A model generated the notes under the pieces. It was not told the DNA's origin. It searched no databases and worked only from the letters and a program-made list of their open reading frames with translations. Made by a program: the position numbers and the translations under genes. Shown one piece after another: positions 33,312 to 44,609 of a stretch of 64,000 nt of DNA; the first letter of the stretch is position 1, and each line of letters starts with the position of its first letter. This DNA comes from Phoma sp. XZ068 (Eukaryota > Ascomycota > Dothideomycetes > Pleosporales > Didymellaceae). The stretch spans positions 124,001-188,000 of the forward strand of contig RBKR01000018.1 of assembly GCA_004835665.1 (NCBI GenBank). Reading direction: 5' to 3'.

Positions 33312-35052
33312 CTACTTCTCAAGCCTCACTGCCCGTTCCTCATCTCTCCACCATTCACACTGCTTCCTCCTGATAGCATCACCCTCAACCCTGGTGTTTC
33401 CGAAAGCCTCAAACCTCAGCTGCAGGCCCGGACGTCCCCCTGCGTTGTCATCAACATACTTTGGCCACTTTGGTAGATCGGTCCTGTTGCCAGCATTTGG
33501 GTCACCGTGAACAACAAAGTCAGAAAAGTAAGTGTTCAGCTGCTTGCCAACGGCAGGATACTGAACACCTCCGGTACCGTTCCCTTCAGCCCAGGTGTAC
33601 TTGGTGTCGGCGGTGTGAGGGATGCCTTTCCAGTCTGGGAAGGTATTGTTGACAGTCCACTGCATCTTGTACACAGCTACACCAGCGGAAGACATGCGGA
33701 CAGCGGTCTCTTGGCCAGCGCAAGCGTACATGTAATCGGTAAGTGCGGCGGAGATGCGATCGTATTGAGTGGAGTTAGGGCTGTGGGCGTATGGAGACCA
33801 GTCGCCGTTAGTGTCGTTGGTAGGATCAGGGTACAGAGCCTCCAAATCTAAAACGTCTTGGGTGGACAAGTCGGGAATCAGGTTCTTGAAGAAATCCAAA
33901 AACTGCTCATTTGTCTCAATGTCTCCAGGGCTGTAGTACTTGGCTTCATCACGGACATTGGTCGTGATAGTTGGAATGCGGAAGAATTGCTCGTTGATAC
34001 CGGCGGTGGATCCTGCTTCTTCAAGAAGAGGCCCGCCTCGAGTAGGCTGGAATGGCCAAGCGATGTTGTACTCAGAGTCATAGAACAACTTGTTACTCGC
34101 CTCCTGAATCAATGTGATGTTCGCTGCACGTAAGCAGCCAATGACCTCAGCATCGGTGCCATTTGCAACACCACCACATCCTGTAAGCTCGAGGTACTGC
34201 GAAAATTGCCTCTGATACAGCGGGTAAGATGCGTTGGGGAAGGCACGTGCAGTGACACTTCCAGACTGCAAGATAGCTTGAGAGAATAATGGAGAAGGGC
34301 CCTCGGTCTTGTTGTTGTTGTGGAAGAGATGAATGCCAACAGAGTGAGCACCTGCGGAGCGGCCACCGATTGTAACACGCTCTGGGTCACCTCCGAATGC
34401 AGAAATGTGCTGTTGTACAAATTCAAAGGCCAGCTGCTGGTCTAACAGTCCCAGATTTAGAAGACCCAGTCGATCGAAAACTGGAGAAGGCAAGAAGCCA
34501 AGAGAATTTACCTGTGTCTGATTAGCATGATGTGGTAACTCCAAGCTTGTAGCGACGCACCCTATAGTTCAAATTCACGACAATCAAGGGTTCTTCGGAA
34601 TTGGCTACGAAAGCCGGACCGTCGAAGCTCCTTGCAGAACCAGACACGAAACCACCTCCATGAATCCAGATAAACACTGGTAGTTTGGCAATTGATGATA
34701 TGTTTTGCGGGCGGAAGACGTTCAGGCTCAGACATGCCTCGTCCTGAGGATATGGCACCATTGATGCGTCTTGTATGCAGGAAAACCCATACTGAGTAGC
34801 GTTCTTGGTTCCATAGAAAGATGCCGGAGGTCCTACAGGAGCGAATCGTAGGTCGCCGATCGGCTGAGTCGCATAGTCAATTCCAAGCCAGGCATCAACC
34901 GTTGCTGGTAGAGGCCTCTTGGTTAGGTACTGGCTGACAGTAGTGCCAGTAAAGCTACCATATCCCGATAGAGTGACGGTAGAAGCACTTCCAGCGCTAG
35001 TTAAAACCGCAAAGGCCGCAAGGTAGCGCTGAGCAACGCTGCTGAGACCCAT
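33312..35052 (-). CDS. Secreted type-B carboxylesterase/lipase
   Basis: Alpha/beta-hydrolase of the cholinesterase/carboxylesterase-B family. Exons 35052-34561 and 34511-33312 (49-nt intron, phase 0, ...LNYR/VNSLGF) give 563 aa. A signal peptide (MGLSSVAQRYLAAFAVLTSAGSAS) is visible. The oxyanion-hole motif is FIWIHGGGFVSGSA and the nucleophile elbow is GGRSAGAHSVG with Ser216. The family disulfide near the N-terminus is present (CIQDASMVPYPQDEACLSLNVFRP). The C-terminal FSDFVVHGDPN is the segment that normally holds the catalytic His. Several N-glycosylation sequons (e.g. NATQ, NGTD, NNTF) suit secretion. The natural ester is unknown. Confidence 0.94.
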
Positions 35053-36236
35053 GATGTCGAGATGAAGGACTGAAGACCGTGACAGGTTCTCAAGGCATTT
35101 AAGTGCAAGCATGTCTGCCGTTACTTATGTATAAAAGCTGCAAAGTCTTGGTATGGTCAGGATCGGACCCTTCTTCTCTCTCCCCGAGTCAGGCACAGCC
35201 CGTTATCGCTCCCCACTCTCGTCATAGCGGAGCAAAACAACGCTTTTGCTGGGGTAGAGTTCCGTCGGAAGTAACATCGGAAGTGATTTGCATGCCGATG
35301 CGGAGATACGATTTCACTTTTGTCCTGATAAGTAAAAGCGTTGTGCGGAAAACGATAGCCTTCAAACGGTGTTGAGGCATGATAACGCAGGTACGCGAGC
35401 TCGAGCATAAGTACCTAGGTGGTGGATTACCTCGATGCGACACAGCTCCATCGAAAGAGACCTTTTACAGCAGACATGGCATCTCAGAAATAATGAGACA
35501 GCCTTCCAAAGAATGTTGAGATGGCGAATGTGTTGTGATGATGGAGAGCGCTTGCGGGGTGCGGCTCAATCCCGATCGGAAGGCGCTTTATTTGGCACCG
35601 GCCCGCAACGCCTCTTCCTTAGTCTTGCCCATCTAGAGCACCTTCATCGTGCCTCTTTCATCTCCGTTTATCTCGAGCTTGGTTCTGCCCAAAAGAACCG
35701 TGGAAGAGCTGGGTTCTTGCGTTCGACCCACGCATACAAGATGTGCTGGCCAAACGCACCACAGCACATGAGCTGCTCTAACGCATTACTCCAATCACGT
35801 GAGCTGTTCTTAGTTGGACTATACCTTCGTTCACGATTCATGCCCGAAATTGAATCCAAGGTCAATTGGGATCGTACAACTCTCCACGTAAGCGTGTCCA
35901 TACCAATGACGCGCCAGAATCAGCCGCCGGTCTTTCCTTTTGTGAGGACATTGATCGGTTGGTAACCAAAGCGTGCGGTGATGCGGCGAGACTCCAGCCA
36001 CAAGGACTAGTCCAGCGGTCAGCTGAAAGCCTCATGCGACAGGACCAATGAGCTGAAGGGGGAACTCACTCTCTCACCCAAGCACTAACACATGGCGTCC
36101 TCGCTCTCGCACACGCCTGCAGAATGTTTGATATATGATCGGTTGAGCATTAGACCTGCCTTCAACCCGAGCAATCTTTTTTTCGACCATTTCTCAGATT
36201 GTATTTCCTACATTAGAGGTTATTCATCATATACAA
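35053..36236. promoter_or_regulatory. divergent promoter region, esterase / flavin monooxygenase
   Basis: 1,184 bp between the divergent starts at 35052 (minus) and 36237 (plus). A 176-codon plus-strand frame at 35435-35965 lacks any domain and has non-coding-like composition, so it is not called. Such a shared intergenic region would allow co-regulation of the two enzymes, which is an inference. Confidence 0.35.
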
Positions 36237-38131
36237 ATGGAGTCCTTCGATCTAGTCATTGTGGGCGCAGGTAAGCACACTGAAACTCCTCCAAGGCGAA
36301 AGCCATTAACTCTACTCGCAGGTATTCACGGTCTAACGACCTTGAAGACATATCGCGATGTGCATCCGGATGCATCGATTCTAGTTGTTGATAAAGGAAG
36401 CTCCTTAGGAGGTGTTTGGGCCAAGGACAGATTGTACCCGGGTCTGCACACAAACAACCACTTCCGAACGTACGCTGTCTTGATCTCACCATTTCAGTAA
36501 TAAACTGATGTGCTACAGATTCGAGGTCCGGTCCAACCAACTAAAGTTCCGCTTTTGCGCAGCTGGTTTACTGACTTAACATCTAGTATAGCGACCTTCC
36601 TATGCAGACGGACGGTTTCAATCTCGCAAATGACCACATACCTGGAGAACATGTCAATCAGTACCTTGAAGATTACGCTAAGAAGTTTAGTCTCATGAAG
36701 CATATGCGTTTCAATACCAGAGTCGAGCTAGCCGTGGACAACGGGTCGTTAGGATGGACTTTGACCATCGCCGACGCATCATTCAGCAAGGAACTGGAGA
36801 CTATCATCAAGACCTCAAAGCTCATTGTAGCTACAGGTTTGACATCAGAGCCTCTTATGCCCAGACTTGAAGGGAAAGACAAATTCGATGCTCCAATTTA
36901 TCACACAAGCGAGTTTGCCAAGGCTGAAAATGGCCTGGGCTCCTTCAAGAAAGTAGTGTTGCTCAGTGGCGCGAAATTTTCGTGGGACATTGCATGTGCG
37001 TACGCTTCGGCAGGCATACAGGTCGATTGGATTATACGAGAATCTGGGCATGGACCATGTTGGATGACTCCGCCAAGGCTCACTCCTTTCAAGATCATCC
37101 CCGAACTGCTTTTGCAGACTAGACTGATTACCTGGCTCAGTCCATGTATTTGGGAGGATGGATTCTCCCACGTTCGAAAATTCTTCTCGCGCCATTGGCT
37201 TGGTAAAAAAATCGTGGACACTTTCTTCGCAAAGATGCAGCATAGTATCGAAGAGAGCAACAAGTATCATGAGCACCCAGAGACAGCGAAACTGCATCCA
37301 TGGGACGATGTATTCTTCATTGGCACTAATCGAGGTCTCTTGAACTACGAAGTGGACTTCTTTGAGCTTGTGCGGAACGGCACCATCCGTGTCCACATTG
37401 CAGACATTACGGAACTCGCACATCAGACCGTGCACTTGTCAAACGGCGATTCGTTGAAGGCCGACATCCTGATATGTGGCACAGGCTGGAAAGATACGCC
37501 GCAGATAAACTTCGTGACGGAAAGGGAGCTTGGTTTACCAGGACACTTGCCGGTAACTGCACAACCATACATCGCAAAGGCAGAGTCCGTAATCCTTGAT
37601 ACTTTTCCAAAGCTCCGGAATCAGCCTCCGTCTCGAAAATCTAGGCCAATGACGGATGATGCGGAGGTGACAACTCCAGAACCTTACCGCTTATACCGTT
37701 TTATGGTACCGCCTGCGTTCATCGACAGCCGCACACTGGCGTTCGCAGGCGCATACCGAAGCCCAGCAACTACGTTCATAGCGCAAACGCAAGCGCTTTG
37801 GATCACTGCTTTTTTCGACAATAATGTCTATCAGCTCGTCTCCGGTTGCAAAGCCAACACTGACCGCATCCTGTACGAGACGGTCTTGCATACACAGTTC
37901 GGGAAGTGGCGTTATAGCAAAGGGTTTGGCGCTCGTTTTCCCGAGCTTTGGTTTGACTGCCTGCCATACGTCGACCTCCTGTTGAAGGACGTCGGCGTGC
38001 CAAATCAGAGGAAAACAAGCTGGTGGGCTGAGCGTTTCACCCCGTATATGCCGGCGGATTATATCGGCATGGTTGACGATTACATGGCTTTGAGTAAGAA
38101 ACACTCTGCTCCACACAACAAGGACGAGTGA
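36237..38131 (+). CDS. FAD-dependent flavin-containing monooxygenase family protein
   Basis: Oxygenase of the FMO/Baeyer-Villiger-like group. Exons 36237-36270, 36322-36469, 36519-36525 and 36587-38131 give 577 aa. Splicing creates the FAD motif VGAGIHG (residues 9-15). A 7-nt third exon (ATTCGAG) is required to read ...NNHFRT-FE-YSDLPMQ, the usual FMO segment. The FMO-type linker is APIYHTSEFA. The second nucleotide-binding site is degenerate (VVLLSGAKFSWDIACAYASAG instead of GxGxSA), which may change NADPH use. The C-terminal half includes RFMVPPAFIDSRTLAFAGA. Intron 1 (51 nt) is frame-preserving and stop-free. Secondary-metabolite or detoxification roles are both possible. Confidence 0.88.
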
Positions 38132-38737
38132 TCGCAACTGCTAAGAAGCTATACGCTCCTGTGACATTGCTGATATCCGTGTTCGGACGGCGTTCTCCCA
38201 AGTCCTGAATATCCAAACAGAACGAAGCCGTCTGGACAGGAACGGACAGTGACAACGATCAAAGCTGTAGCCTCAATGCGACGGCCCGCTTGAACGGCGT
38301 ATTCTAGTCTTTAGGCTGAAAATTCGTTTGATCCGGATGCTGTTGTCATGCTCAATTTGCCAGCGGCGATTCTACAGGTTACCAAGTTTCACATACTCCA
38401 AGACCTGTAAGCGCTATCTCAAATTACCACTGTCTCATGATGCTCCAACCCGACAGCTGATCATTTCTTCGGCATTTACGGTCTCGAGTGAGCCTTCAGT
38501 ATTAGATCGGCCTTTTATCGGCCCCGAAGCCTGATTCAAGATGAACAAGGAAGACGTCCACGAGATTAAGACTTCAGAACATCGCAGTCAGCACCCAAAT
38601 CTTCGTTGTTTCGTGGTGAGATTGCTGAAAGACATCAAGCTGCGGCGTCTCATCGTTCGTGAGCAGCAAAAGCGCCCTTGAACTCCCATCGTGAGTTTCG
38701 CTAGGGTGCATGGATCTGAAATCTCCATTTTCTGTAA

Positions 38738-38902
38738 CCCCGCAACCCGATATTAAGCGGGGTGGTGCATCTATGCTTGGCCCTTATTACTTCACGAGAA
38801 CATTACATTCAGTCAAGGAAGAGCCAGAAGAAATAAAGGACCCAAGCCCTACGCCAACAAAGCTTAACGTGCAACGCACTGCATCCGATTCGCCAACCCC
38901 GC
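38738..38902. promoter_or_regulatory. cluster of three CreA-type GCGGGG sites
   Basis: GCGGGG occurs at 38757-38762 (plus) and, as CCCCGC, at 38738-38743 and 38897-38902 (minus). This fits the SYGGRG consensus of the carbon catabolite repressor CreA/Cre1. Two sites lie 13 bp apart in opposite orientation, an arrangement often needed for repression. The cluster is 405-569 bp upstream of the cellulase start. Confidence 0.5.
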
Positions 38903-39229
38903 AAATGCGCTCACACTGATTGCCTTGGCGCTATAAATGGCGTGTTATTGATCCCACTTTCCACCGATCATCGACCGTATCCGGAGCGCCAAGTAAAGAC
39001 CTGGTAGAGCTGTAGGTGGTTGCGGTCTCGCGACCAATTCCTGGAGACTTACAGCGAACTGATATAATTCAAACCGGATATGGAGCCCACCGGTCCGCCG
39101 CCTGCTTCATCCGAAATTTCGATTACGGTTGATGAAAATCTACTCCAAAATGCTCAGTAGAAAAAGTTCAGTATACGATGTTGACAAGAGACTGTATCAG
39201 TGCGCGGGTACCGTGTAATGCACGGAGAA

Positions 39230-39235
39230 TATAAA
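39230..39235 (+). promoter_or_regulatory. TATA box of GH7 gene
   Basis: TATAAA in GAATATAAAGGG, 72 bp upstream of the ATG at 39307, a usual position for a strongly expressed fungal secreted-enzyme gene. Confidence 0.6.
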
Positions 39236-39306
39236 GGGAGTGTACGTTCTCCCTATAATCCTCCAGATCACAAACAACATCTTCAAATTCTCTCGAGCTT
39301 CTCAAC

Positions 39307-40881
39307 ATGCCATCTCCACTCGTTTGGAAAGCCGCAACGGCCTTCTTCGCCTCGGGCGCTTCTGCTTGGTCGATTGGTACGCAGCAGAGCGAAACCCACC
39401 CCAAGCTTACCTGGCAGCGCTGTACAGGAAAGGGTGGAACGAGCTGTTCCAATGTCAATGGAGAGATTGTCATTGATGCCAATTGGCGCTGGTGAGCCTT
39501 CTCCAACACATAACAAAAACATCCATTGACATCCTGCAGGCTCCACGACAAGACAGCTAATAGCTACACAAACTGCTACGATGGAAACACGTGGAACAAG
39601 TCTCTGTGCCCCAACAATGACGCGTGCACGACGAACTGTGCAATCGAAGGCTCTGACTACAGCGGCACCTATGGTATTACCACCTCCGGCAGCCAGCTCA
39701 ACCTTAAGTTCGTTACAAAGGGGCAATTCTCCACAAACATTGGATCTCGTACATACCTCATGAAGGACACGAACAACTACGAGATGTTCAACCTCATTGG
39801 CAACGAATTCAGCTTCGATGTTGATCTTTCTCAACTCCCTTGTGGCCTCAACGGAGCCCTTTACTTTGTATCCATGCCTCAGAAGGGCCAGGGAACTCCA
39901 GGTGCCAAGTATGGAACCGGTAAGTTCTACTGCCATTAGTTATAACGGCAGTATTGATAACTCTCTAAGGATACTGCGACGCACAATGTGCTCGTGATTT
40001 GAAGTTCATCAATGGCAAGGCTAACGCTGATGGATGGAAGCCGTCTAGCAACGATGCCAATGCTGGCGTCGGAAAGTTCGGCGCGTGTTGGTAAGACGCA
40101 TATGGCATCAATGTTACTGGGTTGCTAACAATAGTCAGCGCCGAGATGGACGTCTGGGAGGCAAACTCTGTCTCCACAGCTCTGACACCTCACTCGTGCT
40201 CACCCGAGGGTTACAGCGTCTGCGAGGATACAGGCTGCGGAGGTACATACTCCCTCGACCGCTACGCTGGATCTTGCGACGCCAACGGCTGCGACTTTAA
40301 CCCATACCGAGTCGGCGTCAAGAACTTCTACGGCAAGGGCAAGACTGTTGATACCTCGAAGAAGATGACCGTGGTCACCCAATTCCTTGGCTCTGGCAGC
40401 ACGCTGAGCGAGCTGAAGCGTTTCTACATCCAGGGTGGCAAGGTCATCCCTAACCCCCAGCCCACTATCTCAGGAATGACTGGCAACAGCATCACTCAGA
40501 AGTGGTGCGATACCCAGCAGCAGGTGTTCAAGGAGGACGTCTATCCATTCAACAAGTGGGGCGGCATGGCATCTATGGGCAAGGTATGTTTCCCTCTTCT
40601 TATTTCTGTCCAGACTACTGACAATTTGACAGGCCATGGCAGGAGGCATGACTCTCGTGATGTCGCTTTGGGATGACCACTATGCCAATATGCTTTGGCT
40701 TGACTCCTCGTACCCTACGGACAAGGACGTCAGTCAACCTGGTGTTGCGCGCGGTGAATGCCCAACTTCGTCTGGCAAACCTTCAGACGTTGAGTCCCAG
40801 TTTCCAAATGCTCAGGTTGCTTTCTCGAACATCAAGTTCGGCCCCATTGGCTCGACCTTTGCTCAGCCTTCGGGTACCTAA
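39307..40881 (+). CDS. Glycoside hydrolase family 7 cellulase (cellobiohydrolase type), no CBM
   Basis: Secreted retaining cellulase. Exons 39307-39491, 39540-39919, 39970-40090, 40139-40583 and 40633-40881 give 459 aa; introns are 48-50 nt and all keep phase. A signal peptide (MPSPLVWKAATAFFASGASA) precedes WSIGTQQSETHPKLTWQRC, the typical mature start. The catalytic motif AEMDVWEAN carries E231 (nucleophile), D233 and E236 (acid/base). MAGGMTLVMSLWDDHYANMLWLDSSYPTD is the conserved tunnel segment. The protein stops right after the catalytic core (NIKFGPIGSTF...), with no linker or cellulose-binding module. Loop content suggests cellobiohydrolase rather than endoglucanase, but this needs alignment. 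Confidence 0.95.
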
Positions 40882-41451
40882 GCTCGTTCGAGGGGTCCCT
40901 ATTTGACACTAGGGGGCAAGAAAGTGGTTGATGTCGGTCATTATCTTTCCGTCGCTAATATGCGGCTTGTCTGTAAAGTTGACCTGGAGTCAACGTTCAC
41001 TCACTACATTCGAATGAAGAACATTTGGTGGAGCAGAACGTTTTCGACTTTACCTTCATGCATAAACTACACGTGCACAATTGCCCAAGATACCAAGCCT
41101 TATGTCATTGCTATCATGCAGGTGCTTAGATGAAACAGCACGCCGATCGTAGCAAATAGAGTTGCCTGACCTGTCTCACGTTTCGCAAAACGGCGCTATG
41201 ATTGGTCGGGGTAGCATCGGAGCATGGCTCCTTCGAGAAGGTACAAACCATCGCCCGTGCTAACTAGGGACACAACAATGCCAACAACATCTTAGCATCG
41301 AAACAAAATGCTTTCCTCGCTCACGGGTAATTCAAGATCATTGATGGGCCGTGCGACAAGCAGCATGGCCTGGTTCATAAGGATGAGGGAGGCACGCCGG
41401 TAAAATAATGCCTCCAGGCCTCTCATCCAACCTCGCGCGACTCTGGAACAC
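40882..41451. other. intergenic region, GH7 to phytase-like gene
   Basis: 570 bp with the cellulase 3' flank and the phytase-like promoter. No gene or repeat recognised. Confidence 0.4.
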
Positions 41452-43754
41452 ATGATGAAGACTCTCGGAAAAAGCCTCACGTGTGCAGCAGCTTTGCTGC
41501 CAGGTGCATTCGCTCAGAATGCGACCATCACTCTAACTCCAGCAGCTACTGGATTTGACTCGGATAATGCGGCGTTGATCTATGCATCCTCGCCCATCCT
41601 ACTCGCCAACGATGGTAGTGCAGCGGATGGCGGCTTCCGTACTTTCTCTACTTCGAACTCAACAATATTTATCGAGCGTTCGCATGAGAAATCCGGGCGC
41701 ACAAAGATCGCCGTTCCGGTTTACGATGTCGGTGGTCGAGATGTCATCTTCAACATCCCTTCGCCAAACTCCGTCGTAAGAGCTTACGACGTCAAGACTG
41801 GGGCTGAGATCACAGGATCACGAAAGTATCAGTTGGGTGACTGGAGTGTAGCGCGTAATTGGCGCAGTCAGACAAGTGGCCAGAACTATGTGTTCCTGTT
41901 CGGCAAGAAGATGGTTGTGCAATTCCTCGTCAGGGGGAGCAGCGATGACGCGCAAATTCTCGAGGTAGTTCAAACTTTTCAAATGAAAGCAATAAATGTT
42001 GATTTCGTTCTAGGTCCAAACTTTCCCGATCCCCATCGAGGGAGAGACAGCTACTGTCTTCCCCAACGGACAGGTTTTCTTCTCAGGCGGCGAGGGTGAC
42101 ACGCTGTACTCCTTCCAGGCTGCTGAGAGCATAACAGCACCTGAGATCCAAACCGTAGGCAAAGATCTCAAAATTGAAGGCCTCGGTACATACCACAGCA
42201 ACTCAAGCGACTACTTGCTCGTTGCACACGACGATGTGATCGATGTCTTTGATGCAAGCTTTAGTCCCAAAGGATCCGTCGGTCTAGAGGGCATTTCAGA
42301 CCTATCGATTGGAGGCGATGTCTCAGTTTTGCAGTCTGCATCCACTGGCTATCCCTCTGGTGCCATCGGGTTTGCTTTCGAGGGAGAAGACGACACAGGC
42401 GTTGCTATTGGATCCCTCGAAAGCGCCCTCACTTCGCTCGGGATCAAGGCTAACACCAAATTCGATCCCCATAACAAGCCTTGTGGCTACTGTGAGAGCA
42501 CGATCTCTCCTGCCTGCTCTGACAATGGTTTCTCCCAGGCCAACAGCACATGCGGCTGCTTTGCCGGCTTTGCTGGCGCAGACTGCTCACAAACTGTGTG
42601 TCAGAACGACTGTTCTGGTCACGGTAGCTGTGACGGTCCGAACGTATGCAAATGCGAAGCTGGCTGGGCAGGCCCTGATTGTTCGTTCGTGGCTGTCAAG
42701 GCGAAGTATGAGACTGAGGCAAATGGCGGCGACGGCGACGACCCAGCTATCTGGATTCACCCCACCAAGCCGGATCGGAGCAGGATCATCACCACCACGA
42801 AGTCACAAGGTGGAGAAGGATTCGGCGTGTTTGACCTTGAGGGGAAACTCCTGCAGCATTCGACTGCTCAGGAGCCCAACAACGTCGATATCATCTACGG
42901 TCTCCCTGTTGGAAACCGCACTGTTGATCTTGCATATGCTGCTTGCCGTGGTGATAACACCCTCTGGTAAGTTATCATATTCTAAAAACATTGATCTACG
43001 TCCCACTGACTTCCATAGCATGGTCGAAGTTACCAGCGATGGTTCACTCAAGAATATCACTGGTGGCACACAGGCTCTTCCTGAAGACTACGAGCCCTAC
43101 GGATCCTGCACCTACCTCTCTGCCAAGACCAAGAAGCAGTACCTCTTCGTCAACAACAAAAAAGCAGAGTACCTCCAATACGAGCTCTCGGCGACCGCAA
43201 ACGGCACGCTCCAAATCTCCCTGGTCCGCAACTTCATTGGAGGCTCAGGCGGCCAGGTCGAAGGCTGTGTTGCCGACGAAACTGCCGGCTACATTTTCCT
43301 TGGCGAAGAGCCATCTGGTATTTGGCGGTATGAGGCCGAGCCCGATGCCTCGAACGAGGGTTTCCAATTTGCTAAGGTTGGCGATGACGGTCTGCATGCT
43401 GATGTCGAAGGCTTGACGCTTGTAACCGCAAAGAACGGTACGGATGGATATATCATGGTGAGCAGCCAGGGTATCAGCGCGTACCTTGTGTACGAGCGTG
43501 CGCCGCCGCACAAGTACGTCTCGACTTTTACGATTGTGGGCAATGCAGAGAAGGGCATTGATCATGTTACGAACACGGACGGTTTGACCGCAGTTCCGAA
43601 TACCCTGAACGCCGACTTTCCCCATGGACTAGTCGTTACGCATGATGATGCAAATGAGCTGGTGGAGGGTGGCACGAGTGCTGAGGCGAGCTTCAAGTTG
43701 CTTAGTCTGGCTGATGCGCTTGGGGAGGAGAGGGCCAAAGCACTGGGCTACTAA
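41452..43754 (+). CDS. Secreted beta-propeller phytase-like protein with EGF-like segment
   Basis: Exons 41452-41964, 42014-42966 and 43019-43754 give 733 aa; introns are 49 and 52 nt. A signal peptide (MMKTLGKSLTCAAALLPGAFA) is followed by a ~300-residue N-terminal propeller-like region. A Cys-rich EGF-like block (two modules, with CGCFAGFAGADC and CKCEAGWAGPDC) then leads to the phytase propeller beginning at GGDGDDPAIWIHPTKPDRSRIITT, the calcium/phosphate-binding motif of 3-phytases of the BPP family. Further landmarks are DLAYAACRGDNTLC, GGQVEGCVADE...YIFLGEEPSGIWRYEA and DVEGLTL. It probably releases phosphate from phytate outside the cell. The EGF insertion resembles an adhesion or protein-interaction module. 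Confidence 0.92.
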
Positions 43755-43883
43755 TCACGTTACCTTACGATTGTATATTCTCTAGATCCATCTAATATAC
43801 AACATACAAGTCACGATGAGATGCCTTAAAGTGATTGAGCTGGGTATTTCCCTCTCGTAGTACAGAAACATACTCTCGAAACC

Positions 43884-44609
43884 TCACATCTTCCCTGCCA
43901 TAGCCTTCGCAAACAACTCCACCGGCTCCGGCCCCTTCACGCTCAGCGTCTCCTCAAGCCTAACGTCAGGATCGCTCTTCCCCATCGCCGTCCTATACGC
44001 CTGCCTCTCGCCAAACCGCGCCACCCACGCCTGAAGGCCCTCAAACTCCGTCAAATCAACAGGCTCGAACTTCCGCATCGTAGTTAGACACCATCCCGTC
44101 ATAACATCCGCCGCCGTGAACTCGTCTCCCGCAAGCCACGGGTTCGACAGCAAGCGCTTATTCATGTGGCTCAAAGCGCCCTTGACACGTGCATCAGAAC
44201 CCAAGAAGCGGGGATCAGTAGCGGAGTTCGGGATAGCGCCACGCAGCATGGCGCGTCTGAAGAGGGCAGGTTGGAGTGTCGAGTTGGAGAAATGGAACCA
44301 GTAGAGGTAGTCTGCGAAGTTTTTGTGCGTAGGACCTAGAGCCAGCTTTCCGTTGGCGTATTTGCCGATGATGTACTCGACGATTGCACCGCTCTCGGCC
44401 AGGGTGATGGGGTTGGAGGGGTCGGTGTGGTCTTCGAGGACTGGGGAGGCGCCGAGAGGGTGCTTGGCTTTGAGGTCTGGTGGGGAGAGCAGCGGAGAGC
44501 GCTTGTAGTTGGCGAGCTTGTAGGGGATGTTGAGTTCTTCGAGTAGCCAGGGGATACGCTCGCCCTGACCGATTTGGAGATGGTGAACGGTGAGGTTTGG
44601 TGTTGTCAT
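43884..44609 (-). CDS. Glutathione S-transferase family protein
   Basis: Single exon, 241 aa. The N-terminal thioredoxin-fold half has VHHLQIGQGERIPWLLEELNIPYKL and HPLGASPVLED, and ESGAIVEYIIGKYANG is the glutathione-binding ES motif. The C-terminal helical half has HFSNSTLQPALFRRAM and PWLAGDEFTAADVM, the conserved N-capping box. It resembles the fungal Gtt1-like class. Likely roles are conjugation of electrophiles and stress protection. It converges with the phytase-like gene, with 129 bp between stops. Confidence 0.95.
   Translation of the reverse strand: MTTPNLTVHHLQIGQGERIPWLLEELNIPYKLANYKRSPLLSPPDLKAKHPLGASPVLEDHTDPSNPITLAESGAIVEYIIGKYANGKLALGPTHKNFADYLYWFHFSNSTLQPALFRRAMLRGAIPNSATDPRFLGSDARVKGALSHMNKRLLSNPWLAGDEFTAADVMTGWCLTTMRKFEPVDLTEFEGLQAWVARFGERQAYRTAMGKSDPDVRLEETLSVKGPEPVELFAKAMAGKM

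Larger units (their letters stand above)
38132..39306. other. GH7 upstream region
   Basis: 1,175 bp between the monooxygenase stop and the cellulase start, without a supported gene. The GH7-proximal ~600 bp contain three GCGGGG hexamers and a TATA box, listed separately. Confidence 0.45.

Noticed and set aside
35435..35965. 176-codon plus-strand frame between the esterase and the monooxygenase
   Set aside because: No motif, unusual composition, and it lies in a region better explained as a divergent promoter.
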